From Treponema sp. (GTDB lineage: Bacteria > Spirochaetota > Spirochaetia > Treponematales > Treponemataceae): a DNA stretch of 64,000 nt. Below are positions 1-8,416 of this stretch, in pieces. Under the pieces are notes generated by a model, which searched no databases, was not told the origin of the DNA, and worked only from the letters and a program-made list of their open reading frames with translations. The first letter of the stretch is position 1. Each line of letters starts with the position of its first letter. The position numbers and the translations under genes are program-made. The stretch spans positions 105,090-169,089 of the forward strand of contig JAFUDX010000007.1 in the NCBI GenBank assembly GCA_017464425.1, read 5' to 3'.

Positions 1-2
1 AA

Positions 3-446
3 TTATATATGCAATATAGCGGAGAATCGGAAGAAGACTTGGAATCTTTCTTTTCTAGAAACGGCTTTCAAGTTTCTGCCATCGAAGACTTTATCAGTAG
101 GAATCACTTTATAGAATTAAACTATTCATCAAGTCGAATGGAAAATCAAAAAGGGCTGTTCTTGTATATGGGTGAAAACTCTTTTAAAGAACATAAAGGT
201 TTAAAAGAAAAACCAATTCCTATAAATTCAACGAATGGACGGGGGAAAGAGTATCCTGGCTTGGTTCGAAAGATTATTGTACAAGCAGATGCGAAAGAAG
301 AAATTCTTTCATACTTGAAAACCGAGCATAGCATTGACAAGGATTTTATTTATACGACTGAACCCAAATTGCAATGGAAAGATGAATTAGAAAATGCAAT
401 AGAAGATATTAACAAGCCGTATTTAAAAAAGCGTCAAGGATTGTAG
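3..446 (+). CDS. FRG-domain protein, C-terminal part (5' end outside window)
   Basis: The reading frame is open to the left edge, so the true start probably lies upstream; the first ATG is at 9. The visible residues resemble the C-terminal half of FRG-domain proteins: an Arg-x-x-x-Gln-x-Gly-x-Phe-like stretch (SSRMENQKGLF), then a beta-strand/helix block (KIIVQADAKEEILSYL) and a Phe-Ile-Tyr close. The N-terminal FRG signature is not in the window. FRG proteins are of unknown biochemical function and are common in accessory and defence-type loci. It is followed by a hairpin-rich non-coding stretch. Assignment is moderate because only a fragment is visible. Confidence 0.5.
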   Translation, partial: LYMQYSGESEEDLESFFSRNGFQVSAIEDFISRNHFIELNYSSSRMENQKGLFLYMGENSFKEHKGLKEKPIPINSTNGRGKEYPGLVRKIIVQADAKEEILSYLKTEHSIDKDFIYTTEPKLQWKDELENAIEDINKPYLKKRQGL

Positions 447-566
447 CACCGCCGTAGGCGTACCGCTTGCGGTATGGAGCGCGGTTAGCGCGGAAGTGAA
501 ACGAGCACGACAACGAGAGTGCTCGCGAAAAGCCTGACCCGCCGCAGGCGGGGAACGCCCTTATAT
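447..566. repeat. Hairpin-chain intergenic element
   Basis: A GC-rich stretch in an AT-rich neighbourhood, made of short inverted repeats placed end to end: GCC-GTA-GGC, TACCGC-TT-GCGGTA, GAGCAC...GTGCTC and CCCGCC-GCA-GGCGGG. No coding potential is seen. Similar chains occur at 21206-21470 and 58994-59122, so it is probably a dispersed repeat type rather than a simple terminator. Confidence 0.5.
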
Positions 567-573
567 TTCTACA

Positions 574-849
574 CTATTCGTAAAACTTTACTTCTTCGTT
601 AAAATATGATTTCCAAAAATTGATGTAATCAAAATAATAGTTTTGCATTGCTGAAAAAATTCGAGACAAATCTTTCTGCGGAATTCTACCTTTGTTGTGG
701 GCTAGTTTTAAAGACCCGTTTGACAAGAGCCAAATTTTTGTGTCATCTTTGCTCGGATTGCCTTTTGTTACATGAAAATGAATCGGTTCACTTTCTTCTT
801 TTGACCAAATATAGACTTTATAGCCTAGCGTGCGCAAATATTCCGGCAT
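574..849 (-). CDS. DUF4160 domain protein
   Basis: A 91-residue protein with the DUF4160 pattern: an N-terminal Met-Pro-Glu, Gly-Tyr-Lys-Val-Tyr-Ile-Trp, then Glu-Pro-Ile-His-Phe-His-Val and a Lys-Ile-Trp-Leu strand. Members are small, often sit in toxin-antitoxin-like gene pairs, and have no established activity. Its ATG shares one base with the stop of the upstream gene (TAATG), which implies translational coupling. Length is normal for the family. Confidence 0.75.
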   Translation of the reverse strand: MPEYLRTLGYKVYIWSKEESEPIHFHVTKGNPSKDDTKIWLLSNGSLKLAHNKGRIPQKDLSRIFSAMQNYYFDYINFWKSYFNEEVKFYE

Positions 850-1076
850 TAGGCGGTCTCCAAAGAATCAAGGTTTCTAAAACTGGTTATTCCCGGATAA
901 ATCTGTTTGAGATAATTTTGAAAATATTCGCTTTTTTCTTTGTCGAAATTTGTGTGAATGATTTCGCCGTTGTTTTTGAGGAGAATCGCCATAGCGGTGT
1001 CGCATTCTTCAAAGCAAACATCTTTGTCTGTATATGTAATCAAGATTCCGTCTTTTTCACAAAATTCTTTTCGCAT
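849..1076 (-). CDS. Hypothetical protein paired with DUF4160
   Basis: A protein of about 75 residues if started at the ATG at 1076, which has AGGTGG just upstream; an in-frame ATG at 1091 is also possible. I do not recognise a family. It is acidic, with several Asp/Glu-rich turns and no membrane segment. Its stop overlaps the start of the DUF4160 gene by one base, so the two form an operon. DUF4160 genes are often paired with a DUF2442-type protein, but this one lacks a clear DUF2442 pattern. Confidence 0.55.
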   Translation of the reverse strand: MRKEFCEKDGILITYTDKDVCFEECDTAMAILLKNNGEIIHTNFDKEKSEYFQNYLKQIYPGITSFRNLDSLETA

Positions 1077-1143
1077 AAACCACCTCAACATCAATTATAA
1101 TTTATAAAGCACAGTTTTACAACAAACACGCAAATTATATTTT

Positions 1144-1172
1144 TTTACAGAAATAATAATATATGATATACT
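1144..1172 (+). promoter_or_regulatory. Sigma70-type promoter for the MNT gene
   Basis: TTTACA and TATACT are separated by 17 nt. The start codon at 1200 follows with GGAG upstream of it. Confidence 0.6.
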
Positions 1173-1199
1173 TTTATACTAAGAAAAGGAGACGCGCTT

Positions 1200-1532
1200 A
1201 TGCTTACGCAGAACATTACCGAGCTAAAAGACTCTTTCGTGCATGCAATTTCCCCTGTGCGTATCTATTTGTTTGGTTCGTATGCTGATGACACATTTAC
1301 CGAAGAAAGTGATTATGATTTTTATATCATAGTAGACGATTCTGTAAACGACATTCCTGCTGAGACAACCCGTGCGTATAAATCCGTCCGCAATATCAAA
1401 AATCGTCCTGTTGACATTTTGCTTGCAACGGCAAGTCATTTCGCCTCAAAAACAAACATTCCTTCTATTGAGCGTACTGTTTTACAAAAAGGAGTTCTGC
1501 TATATGACCGAAATAACAAAGCGTTGGCTTGA
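1200..1532 (+). CDS. MNT-type nucleotidyltransferase domain protein (antitoxin-like)
   Basis: A 110-residue minimal nucleotidyltransferase. The family signature is clear: Gly-Ser-Tyr followed after ten residues by Asp-Tyr-Asp (GSYADDTFTEESDYDF), which binds metal and NTP. In MNT/HEPN modules this protein is the antitoxin, modifying the HEPN RNase toxin. A HEPN-type reading frame begins at 1504, overlapping the 3' end by 29 bases, as usual for these pairs, but it is broken (next entries). GGAG lies upstream of the ATG. With its partner destroyed it is probably an orphan. Confidence 0.8.
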   Translation: MLTQNITELKDSFVHAISPVRIYLFGSYADDTFTEESDYDFYIIVDDSVNDIPAETTRAYKSVRNIKNRPVDILLATASHFASKTNIPSIERTVLQKGVLLYDRNNKALA

Positions 1533-1630
1533 AAGTGCAAAAACCGACAGTGGTGTCGCAGAATTATCAGAAAAAAAATAGTTTTTCAACGGTCGTCTTT
1601 TCTACGGGGATTTTGCGCATTTTTTTTCAC
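1504..1630 (+). pseudogene. HEPN-domain toxin remnant
   Basis: The frame starts MTEITKRWLESAKTD, a typical HEPN N-terminus, and meets a TAG at 1579-1581 after 25 codons. Reading through that stop in the same frame gives FFNGRLFYGDFAHFF, which still resembles the second HEPN helix. Homology ends near 1630, where the sequence becomes the 3' end of the opposing HipB-like gene. HEPN toxins are normally about 130 residues with an Arg-x4-6-His site; that part is absent. So the gene has a nonsense codon and a 3' deletion. Confidence 0.65.
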
Positions 1631-1898
1631 TTGCGAGAAGCTCCTCTATTGAAGAAAAATGCGGTTTTGAAAAGAGTGAATCGAAATCAGTTTCGCAATC
1701 GAGGGCAATCGCCACTTTTATGAGCGAGTCGAATGCGATTTCGTGCTTTTGCTCGAAGCGTTTGTAAGACGCAAAACTCATTCCCGCTCTGAGCGCGAGT
1801 TGTTCTTGCGTGAAGTGTCGTTCTTTGCGCCGTTTTTGCACGCGCTCGGCGATTTCTTTTGCAATCTGCGGGGAAGTTTTTTGTTCAAGCTGAATCAT
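1602..1898 (-). CDS. XRE-family HTH regulator, HipB-like
   Basis: A 98-residue protein with one Cro/C1-type helix-turn-helix at about residues 18-72 (RRKERHFTQEQLALRAGMS, then the recognition-helix SYKRFEQ). The pattern is that of HipB-like antitoxins, which normally precede a hipA kinase. No hipA follows. The last codons (EKKCAKSP-stop) are the antisense of the HEPN remnant, so the natural 3' end has been replaced by a fusion junction. Two dyad operators lie immediately upstream, consistent with autorepression. Confidence 0.75.
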   Translation of the reverse strand: MIQLEQKTSPQIAKEIAERVQKRRKERHFTQEQLALRAGMSFASYKRFEQKHEIAFDSLIKVAIALDCETDFDSLFSKPHFSSIEELLASEKKCAKSP

Positions 1899-1899
1899 T

Positions 1900-1944
1900 G
1901 CTCATATATTAGCGATTTTTGTCAATTTTTGCTCATATTTTAGC
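1900..1944 (-). promoter_or_regulatory. Twin operator upstream of HipB-like gene
   Basis: Two near-identical 14-bp dyads, GCTCATATATTAGC at 1900-1913 and GCTCATATTTTAGC at 1931-1944, have centres 31 bp apart, about three helical turns. They flank TTGACA-like sequence on the minus strand. This fits dimeric HTH repressor binding and autoregulation. Confidence 0.6.
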
Positions 1945-1973
1945 ACTTTTGGAAAATGGGTGTGTATAAAAAA

Positions 1974-2044
1974 AGCGGTTGACGGGAGTCGGACCCGCCT
2001 CACAGGCTTGGGAAGCCCGGGTACTACCGATGTACTACAACCGC
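1974..2044 (-). tRNA. tRNA-Gly (CCC)
   Basis: A 71-nt cloverleaf: acceptor GCGGTTG pairs with CAACCGC, D-stem GTAC/GTAC, anticodon stem CGGGC/GCCTG with loop TTCCCAA giving anticodon CCC, and a T-arm with GTCCGACTC. CCA is not encoded. It lies directly after the metK terminator. Confidence 0.9.
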
Positions 2045-2073
2045 AAAAAAAGAGCGTCGTTTTAAGACGCTCT
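2045..2073 (-). terminator. Rho-independent terminator of metK
   Basis: On the minus strand, GAGAGCGTC and GACGCTC form a stem followed by seven T. Confidence 0.8.
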
Positions 2074-2082
2074 CATAATACA

Positions 2083-3267
2083 TTATTTCACAGCCTTTTT
2101 CAACTCTTCGGCTTTGTCGGTTTTCTCCCAAGAGAAGCCTTCGCGCCCGAAGTGACCGTAGTTGCTCGTTGCGCGGTAAATCGGCTTTCTGAGGTCGATC
2201 GTTTTTTCGATTCCAGCTGGCGTGCAGTCGAACACTTTTTCGACAGCTGCGGCAATTTTCGCGTTATCGACTTTTCCCGTGCCGAATGTGTCAACCATGA
2301 TTGAAACAGGATGCGGAACGCCGATTGCATACGAAAGCTGGATTTCGGCTCGGTCAGCCAAGCCCGCCGCTACGATGTTCTTTGCGATGTAGCGCGCCAT
2401 GTACGCTGCCGAGCGGTCAACCTTAGACGGGTCTTTGCCGCTGAACGCACCGCCACCGTGGCGACCAGCACCGCCGTAAGTGTCGACGATGATTTTTCGT
2501 CCAGTCAAGCCAGCGTCTCCGTGCGGGCCGCCCACAACGAATCGGCCTGTCGGGTTGATGTAATATTTTGTGTTCGCGTCAAGAAGCCCCGTCGGTTCAA
2601 GGACAGGCTTTACAATCTGCTCGATAATCGTCTTTTTGATTGTGTCATAGTCAACTTCGGGATTGTGCTGATGGCTCACGACAACCGCATCGATTCGGAC
2701 AGGCTTGTGATTTTCGTCATACTCAATCGTGACCTGAGATTTTGAGTCCGGGCGGAGCCACTTGATTGTGCCGTTCTTTCGGAGTTCAGCCGCCTTCCGC
2801 AAGATTTTGTGCGCGTACACAAGCGTTGCCGGCATGTACTCAGGCGTTTCATTGGTCGCAAAACCGAACATAATTCCCTGGTCGCCTGCGCCCTGCTGAC
2901 CTTCGTACTCTTTGAGACCAGTTCCCACGACACCCTGGTTGATGTCGGGCGACTGCTTGTGAATCACATTCAAGACAGCCATTGAGTCAGCAGAAATGCC
3001 GTAGTCTTCGTTTGTGTAGCCGATGTCACGCACCACATCTCGAACGATTTTTTGAACATCGATGTTCGCAGTCGTTGAAATTTCACCGCCCACAACGACC
3101 ATTCCCGTTGTGGCATAGGTTTCGCACGCAACATGAGAATTCGGGTCTGCCTTAAGACATTCGTCAAGGATTGCATCAGAAATCTGGTCACAGAGTTTGT
3201 CTGGATGACCTTCGCTTACTGATTCAGATGTAAAAAGATAGTGATTGTTAGATAAGATAGCGCTCAT
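2083..3267 (-). CDS. metK: S-adenosylmethionine synthetase
   Basis: A 394-residue cytosolic enzyme making SAM from methionine and ATP. Family motifs are intact: [19 protein letters not shown] near the N-terminus, [10 protein letters not shown] in the centre (adenine/methionine site) and [16 protein letters not shown] with GDAGLTGRK for phosphate and metal binding. The ATG at 3267 is chosen over an upstream in-frame start at 3288 because AGGAGG lies 7-8 nt before it. That Shine-Dalgarno is the 3' strand of a SAM-II/V-like riboswitch. Its own promoter and terminator make it monocistronic. Confidence 0.97.
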   Translation of the reverse strand: MSAILSNNHYLFTSESVSEGHPDKLCDQISDAILDECLKADPNSHVACETYATTGMVVVGGEISTTANIDVQKIVRDVVRDIGYTNEDYGISADSMAVLNVIHKQSPDINQGVVGTGLKEYEGQQGAGDQGIMFGFATNETPEYMPATLVYAHKILRKAAELRKNGTIKWLRPDSKSQVTIEYDENHKPVRIDAVVVSHQHNPEVDYDTIKKTIIEQIVKPVLEPTGLLDANTKYYINPTGRFVVGGPHGDAGLTGRKIIVDTYGGAGRHGGGAFSGKDPSKVDRSAAYMARYIAKNIVAAGLADRAEIQLSYAIGVPHPVSIMVDTFGTGKVDNAKIAAAVEKVFDCTPAGIEKTIDLRKPIYRATSNYGHFGREGFSWEKTDKAEELKKAVK

Positions 3268-3273
3268 TTTGAG

Positions 3274-3346
3274 CCTCCTATTTAGCAAGATTTTGCTCTC
3301 TCATACGAGAGAACCCCGCCTGCAATTTGGATAAATCGACGGGAGA
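3274..3346 (-). promoter_or_regulatory. SAM-II/SAM-V-like riboswitch in the metK leader
   Basis: Reading the minus strand: CCCGTC (3343-3338) pairs with GGCGGG (3320-3315) and encloses GATTTATCCAAATTGCA. This matches the conserved SAM-II loop pattern GAUUUAACC..AUUGCA. After a 19-nt hairpin insert (TCTC...GAGA) comes GCTAAATAGGAGG (3286-3274), matching the SAM-II 3' block GCUAAA..AGG. This last block contains the metK Shine-Dalgarno, so ligand-stabilised pseudoknot formation would block translation. The class call is from remembered consensus; covariance-model scoring is needed. Confidence 0.7.
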
Positions 3347-3364
3347 TTTAGATTTGTACTTACT

Positions 3365-3393
3365 AATATACTGCACAAGCGCAAAAAAAGCAA
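3365..3393 (-). promoter_or_regulatory. metK promoter
   Basis: TTGCTT (3393-3388), a 17-nt spacer and TATATT (3370-3365) on the minus strand, placing the transcript start just before the riboswitch. Confidence 0.65.
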
Positions 3394-3483
3394 GGAAGAA
3401 AAAATGCCCGATAAAATGTGAATTTTATAAAATTTTGATAAATAGTTATAAAATTTGCCGAAACTTGTGATAAAATAAAGAAT

Positions 3484-5676
3484 ATGAATCACGGAATTTC
3501 AAAACGAAGGGCATTTCTTGCCTCGCGAAAGAATCAGGGCCGAAGGGTAACATTCGGATTTGCAGGCATTGCAGATTTTCGCTCGTTCATCGGTCAGGAA
3601 TATATTGCTGGTATGCTCAAAGCCGCCACTGATTATGACCTCAATTTCATAAATTTCGCAGGCGCAATAAAATATTCGTTTTTTGATGATATTGATTTCA
3701 TTTCTCACTATTTAAAGACCTTTCAGTTTATGAAATCTCCGCTCGTTGACGGACTCGTTACATGGGCCTCGTCTTTGTGCGAGTTGATTGATTCAAAAAC
3801 GGTAGAAAAAACATTTTCCGCTTTAAAACCGCTGCCGATGGTTGAAATCGGCTATCTTGATATTCCGGGAATTCCTTCAATCAGAATCGACAACAACTAT
3901 TCAATTTCGCTTTTGATGAATCATCTCATAAAAGTGCATGAGTATCGGAAATTTGCGTTTATTGGTTGTGCGAATTCTTCACCTCATATTGACCGCCTTA
4001 ACTGTTTTAAAAACGAACTTAAAAATTATGGGATTCAAGAACTGCCGGACTCTATTTTCCTCACCAAAACAATGAATTCGGTGGATATTGCGGATGTCAT
4101 CAATAAAATCACTGCAAAACATGACTTGCATGACAAAAAAGAAATAGATTGTATCATTACGCCGAGTGATTTGATTGCCTCTGATGTTATCGAAGAGCTT
4201 GATAAGCACGGAATTTCGGTTCCGCGAGATGTCGCAATCACTGGGTTTAACAATCAGTACAGCGGTGTTTCGGCTCGTTCGCCCGTTACCACGATGAATC
4301 TTGAGTATTTTAAGCGCGGCTATGCGTCGGTGGAGCTTTTGATTGATAGGATTATGGCTCCGCAAGAGCATTTTGAGACGCGGCTTGTTCCCACTTCGAT
4401 TCTCGTGCGCCAGTCGTGCGGGTGTTTTGAAAAAAGCGTGGTGCAGGCGGCAGAAAATTCCATCTCAACGCAGGGATTTTCCATCGAAAATACATCTGAA
4501 GGCGAATTGCGGGAATTTTTGTTTACGAAAGTACGCGAAATTTTTGTTCATCAGAGTGAAGATGAAGTTCAGGGGCTTGTTGATGCTATTTTTGACGATA
4601 TTTATGATCAGCATGAGCCGAGCAAAATGCTTCGGTGGTTCCAGAATCTTCTTCAGAATACAAGAAAAGACGCGATTCTCGTGAACAGCGATTTGCAGCA
4701 AAGTATCACGCAGTTGCGGAAAATAATTCTTACGCTCGTTCGTGATGATGTCAAGCAAACGGTCCACATGGAGAATGTGTTTCACCAACTTCGCACGCTT
4801 ACTTCGGTTTTTATTGAATATGACACGATTGCTCCCCGCACGGATACCTATTTGATGAATAATCTTTCTCAAATAGCGATAAATTTTGCCACAGCGACTA
4901 CGGGAAAGCAAATTCAGGATGTGCTTCGCTATCAGCTCGGCGAGATGGGAATTCCTGGAATTATTCTGGCATTGAGCGACAGCATGACGAGTGATTTGGG
5001 AACTGCCAATCTGGAGCTGATTCTTCCAGAACCGCGAGCTGATATTCAGGCAAAACTTCCATTTAAGATTGTCGAGCCTGCATGTATTCCAAAAGTATTT
5101 TTCCCACAGGGGCGGCGATATTCGTTTATCGTTGAGATTTTGCATTACGGTGACAAATATTTTGGCTATGCGTTCTTGGAAATAGCGAACCCGAATATTC
5201 CGATTTATGACACGGTGCGAACGCTGCTTTCCAATGCACTGAACGCAGTGTATGTTAAAGAAGGACGAACAAGAGAGCGGTCAATGCTCCTGACGGGCGA
5301 GCAGCTTGTGGGAATTTTGAACCTGCCCTCAGATAATTCCGATGAAATCCGAAATGGAATCAAAGCCAGCCAAATTACGAATTATCTGTTGGAGCATATG
5401 AACGAAATGACCGATTTGGAGAAAATGGCAAGTGATTTGTCTGTCAGCAAAAGCCATCTTGTGCGGCGTGCAAAAGAACTGACTGGCTATACAATCCAGA
5501 CATTGCATGAACGGCTTAAAATCGAGCAGGCAAAAAATCTGCTTCAAGTGGAAAGCCTTAAACTCGGAGATATTGCCGACAGACTTGGCTTTCAAAACCA
5601 AAATTATTTTTCGAGCGTATTCAAAAAGAATACCGGAATGAGTCCGCGTGCATGGGCAAAACGGAATCTTCGATAA
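3484..5676 (+). CDS. AraC-family regulator with LacI/periplasmic-binding-like sensor domain
   Basis: A 730-residue cytosolic transcription factor. Residues about 20-310 form a Peripla_BP_3-like sensor as in LacI or XylR proteins (FGFAGIADFR, then IDCIITPSDLIASDVIEELDK and PRDVAITGFNN). The middle (about 330-620) has no recognised domain. The last 100 residues are an AraC double HTH (MASDLSVSKSHLVRRAKE and IADRLGFQNQNYFSSVFKK, ending GMSPRAWAK). This architecture usually senses a sugar; the ligand cannot be told here. A TAAAAT hexamer ends 7 nt before the ATG and there is no Shine-Dalgarno, so the mRNA may be leaderless. Confidence 0.85.
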   Translation: MNHGISKRRAFLASRKNQGRRVTFGFAGIADFRSFIGQEYIAGMLKAATDYDLNFINFAGAIKYSFFDDIDFISHYLKTFQFMKSPLVDGLVTWASSLCELIDSKTVEKTFSALKPLPMVEIGYLDIPGIPSIRIDNNYSISLLMNHLIKVHEYRKFAFIGCANSSPHIDRLNCFKNELKNYGIQELPDSIFLTKTMNSVDIADVINKITAKHDLHDKKEIDCIITPSDLIASDVIEELDKHGISVPRDVAITGFNNQYSGVSARSPVTTMNLEYFKRGYASVELLIDRIMAPQEHFETRLVPTSILVRQSCGCFEKSVVQAAENSISTQGFSIENTSEGELREFLFTKVREIFVHQSEDEVQGLVDAIFDDIYDQHEPSKMLRWFQNLLQNTRKDAILVNSDLQQSITQLRKIILTLVRDDVKQTVHMENVFHQLRTLTSVFIEYDTIAPRTDTYLMNNLSQIAINFATATTGKQIQDVLRYQLGEMGIPGIILALSDSMTSDLGTANLELILPEPRADIQAKLPFKIVEPACIPKVFFPQGRRYSFIVEILHYGDKYFGYAFLEIANPNIPIYDTVRTLLSNALNAVYVKEGRTRERSMLLTGEQLVGILNLPSDNSDEIRNGIKASQITNYLLEHMNEMTDLEKMASDLSVSKSHLVRRAKELTGYTIQTLHERLKIEQAKNLLQVESLKLGDIADRLGFQNQNYFSSVFKKNTGMSPRAWAKRNLR

Positions 5677-5688
5677 TTCTGCTGTTCG

Positions 5689-6423
5689 CTAGACAATTCC
5701 GCCGTTTACGCCGATGACTTGTCGCGTGATGTAGCTTGCGCCTTCGCTGAGCAAAAAGACAGCAAGAGAGGCGACTTCTTCTGGATTTCCCGCTCTCCCC
5801 ATCGGGATTGTGGGAAGAATATGCTCAACGGGCGCGTCTTTAATCATGTCGGTTTCGATAAATCCTGGCGCAATGCAGTTCACCGTGATTTTTCGGCTTG
5901 CAAGTTCCGTAGCGAGTGCTTTTGTTGCTCCGATAATGCCCGCCTTGCTCGCGCTGTAATTTACCTGCCCGCGATTTCCGATTATGCCAGAAACACTTGA
6001 AATCGTAATTATTCTGCCACGCTTTTTTCGGCACAGCGGCATGACGAGCGGCTTTAAGACATTGTAAAATCCATCAAGATTTGTATGAATCACGCTGTCC
6101 CAGTTTTCATCAGAGAGGGCAGGGAAGGCATTGTCTCGGCAAATTCCTGCATTCAAAACGATTCCCCAGAATGCGCCGTTTTCTTCAGTCCATTTTTCGA
6201 GTTTTGTGCGGCAGTCTTCGCGGTCAGAAATATTGAACTGCAAAAGCGAGCATGTTCCGCCCGCAACCTCAATTTCTGATTTGAGATTTTCTGCCTTTTC
6301 TGCGCTGGTATTGTAATGCGCAACGACCTCGTAGCCTTCATGTGCGACGGCTAACGCAATTGCCCGTCCGATTCCGCCTGATGCGCCTGTTACGAGCACT
6401 TTTTTTTCGATGGTTTCATTCAT
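5689..6423 (-). CDS. fabG: 3-oxoacyl-ACP reductase-like SDR
   Basis: A 244-residue short-chain dehydrogenase. It has the nucleotide motif TGASGGIG at the N-terminus, NAG in the centre, the catalytic Ser...Tyr-x-x-x-Lys (ISSVSG, YSASKAG) and a C-terminal Gly-Gly-Ile-Val close. NADPH-dependent reduction of 3-oxoacyl-ACP is the usual role. No acyl-carrier or ketosynthase genes are adjacent, so it could act on another substrate. The ATG at 6423 places the Rossmann strand at the normal distance. It converges with the AraC-type regulator, with 12 bp between stops. Confidence 0.8.
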   Translation of the reverse strand: MNETIEKKVLVTGASGGIGRAIALAVAHEGYEVVAHYNTSAEKAENLKSEIEVAGGTCSLLQFNISDREDCRTKLEKWTEENGAFWGIVLNAGICRDNAFPALSDENWDSVIHTNLDGFYNVLKPLVMPLCRKKRGRIITISSVSGIIGNRGQVNYSASKAGIIGATKALATELASRKITVNCIAPGFIETDMIKDAPVEHILPTIPMGRAGNPEEVASLAVFLLSEGASYITRQVIGVNGGIV

Positions 6424-6630
6424 AGTGTTTTCTGTTGTCCAAAATATTATAAGAAAATATACCATAAAATGAGGACAAATGCTATTGCCGTGTTCATTCT
6501 GCAAAAAAATTCAAAAATTTTTCACTTTTTTTGCTTTTTTTACGAGTTGCGTTGCCGAAACTTGAAAATTTTCGCCTATATATACTGTGAAAACGGAGGA
6601 GGGCAGTTTGCTGTTTTCAGAGGAGTATAT

Positions 6631-8313
6631 ATGACGATTTATTCTTTTTCACCTTTTGGCTATGAAGGGGCATTGGTGACGGTTGAAGTCGATTTGCGGC
6701 GTGGAATTCCTGCGATTGACATTGTGGGCTTAGCTGACGGTGCGGTCAAAGAATCCCGTGAGCGCATGAAGTCTGCGATTCGAAATTCAGGTTTTGAATT
6801 TCCGATGGAGCGGGTTCTGATTTCACTTTCTCCAGCTGACATGAAAAAGGAAGGCGCGGGATTTGATTTGCCGTTGGCACTTGCGGTTTTGGCAGCTCAG
6901 CAAGCGTGTGTTGGAGGTTCAGAAACTGGCGATACTGCAGGAATCTTTGGGAAAGAGCCAATTCTTGTGATGGGGGAGCTGGAACTTTCGGGGGCAATCC
7001 GTCCTGTACGGGCAATTCATGCGGCGGCAAGCACGGCAGTTCAGGCGGGAATTACAAAATGCATAGTAGCAAGCGCGAATGCGGCTGAAGCTCGCGAAGT
7101 TGCCGGAATGAAAGTGTTCGGAGCAACGAATCTTACAGAAGCGTATGAAGCGCTTTTAAAGCCAGAACTTTTTACTGGCATGAATGAAGGCGATGATTCT
7201 CGATTTTTTGTTCCGAAAGACAGCGTTGAAGTGAACGGCGTACTTTTTCCGGCGGAAGACAGAAATTCTGATTTCGCGGATATTGTGAATCAAAAAAAAC
7301 TGGTGCGTGCGTTGCAGATTGCGGCGGCAGGTGGACACAATCTGCTTGCGTATGGTCCGCCTGGTTGCGGAAAAACGCTTGCCATCAGCAGATTTCCTTC
7401 GATTTTGCCCTTGCTTACCGTTGAAGAAGCCCAGAGCACCACACGAGTTCATTCGATTGCAGGGCTTTTGCGACCAGATCAACCGCTCATGCGAGTTCCG
7501 GCGTTCAGAATGCCTCACCAAAGCGCAAGTCTTGAGGGCGTGTGCGGAGGCGGCGCGAACTGTCGGCCTGGAGAAATTTCACTCGCGCACAATGGTGTGC
7601 TTTTCTTGGACGAAGCGGCAGAATTCAGAACTTCGGTTTTGCAAATGCTTCGTGTTCCCCTTGAAAGCGGCATGATTTCAATCAGTCGGGCAGGCAGAAC
7701 GACCATTTATCCTGCTCAGTTTCAGCTTTTAGTAGCGACAAATCCGTGCCCGTGCGGAAATTACGGCAGCGAAAACAAAATGTGCCTGTGCTCAATGAAA
7801 AGCGTTGAGCAATATTGGAAGAAATTTTCGGGACCGCTTTTGGACAGAATCGACATCAGAGTCCATGTGGAAAATGATGCTGAAAAAATAGCGATTGCAG
7901 AAACACATCCCCATCCGTGCGAAGTGTGCATTGAACAAGAAAACTGTGCGGCCTGCGAAAAAATTCAGAATGCAACACTTGATGCTTCGCAAGACCGAAT
8001 TTCAAGCACGGAACTACGAAAAGCCGTCGCAACGGCCACCATGATTCAGCGCAAACGGCAAGGCAAAAAAAACGCGCACCTGTCACCGCAAGAAATTTTA
8101 GCGCATTGTCCGCTTGGCAAAGAAGAGCAGAAAGTTTTAGACACTGCAATCCGCACAAATGATTTTTCACAGCGGGCAATTTCTTCGATTTTAAAACTTT
8201 CGCGCACCATTGCCGACATGGAAAACTCTCAAAAAATAAAAGAGGAGCATATTATGGAAGCAATTTCACTTCGGAGAAATGACGGTCCGTTGGAGATTTT
8301 TAATGAAACCTAG
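6631..8313 (+). CDS. comM: ComM/YifB family AAA+ ATPase
   Basis: A 560-residue magnesium-chelatase-like protein. It has an N-terminal LonC/ChlI fold (GYEGALVTVEVDLRRGIPAIDIVGL), Walker A GPPGCGKT, Walker B VLFLDEAAEF, and a C-terminal zinc-type Cys cluster (CPCGNYG, CEVCIEQENCAACEK). ComM acts as a branch-migration helicase in natural transformation in some bacteria; in spirochaetes the role is untested. The ATG at 6631 has GAGGAG at optimal distance. The leader (6590-6625) can fold TGAAAAC against GTTTTCA. Confidence 0.9.
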   Translation: MTIYSFSPFGYEGALVTVEVDLRRGIPAIDIVGLADGAVKESRERMKSAIRNSGFEFPMERVLISLSPADMKKEGAGFDLPLALAVLAAQQACVGGSETGDTAGIFGKEPILVMGELELSGAIRPVRAIHAAASTAVQAGITKCIVASANAAEAREVAGMKVFGATNLTEAYEALLKPELFTGMNEGDDSRFFVPKDSVEVNGVLFPAEDRNSDFADIVNQKKLVRALQIAAAGGHNLLAYGPPGCGKTLAISRFPSILPLLTVEEAQSTTRVHSIAGLLRPDQPLMRVPAFRMPHQSASLEGVCGGGANCRPGEISLAHNGVLFLDEAAEFRTSVLQMLRVPLESGMISISRAGRTTIYPAQFQLLVATNPCPCGNYGSENKMCLCSMKSVEQYWKKFSGPLLDRIDIRVHVENDAEKIAIAETHPHPCEVCIEQENCAACEKIQNATLDASQDRISSTELRKAVATATMIQRKRQGKKNAHLSPQEILAHCPLGKEEQKVLDTAIRTNDFSQRAISSILKLSRTIADMENSQKIKEEHIMEAISLRRNDGPLEIFNET

Positions 8314-8329
8314 AAAATGGAAAAACGAC

Positions 8330-8355
8330 ACCTTTATTCAAAAGGTTTCTTTTTT
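8330..8355 (+). terminator. Terminator after comM
   Basis: ACCTTT and AAAGGT pair around a 5-nt loop, followed by TTCTTTTTT. The stem is short, so termination may be partial. Confidence 0.5.
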
Positions 8356-8380
8356 CCATACCTTTTTTCTTCCAAAGTCT

Positions 8381-8411
8381 AAAAAAAACGCTTGCCATAC
8401 TAGCAAGCGTT
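8381..8411 (-). terminator. Terminator of tRNA-Leu
   Basis: On the minus strand, AACGCTTGC and GCAAGCGTT form a 9-bp stem followed by a T8 run. Confidence 0.85.
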
Positions 8412-8416
8412 CAATC

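Noticed and set aside
4465..5145. Long minus-strand open frame inside the AraC-type regulator gene
   Set aside because: It is the antisense of a convincing gene, has no Shine-Dalgarno and its translation resembles no protein family.
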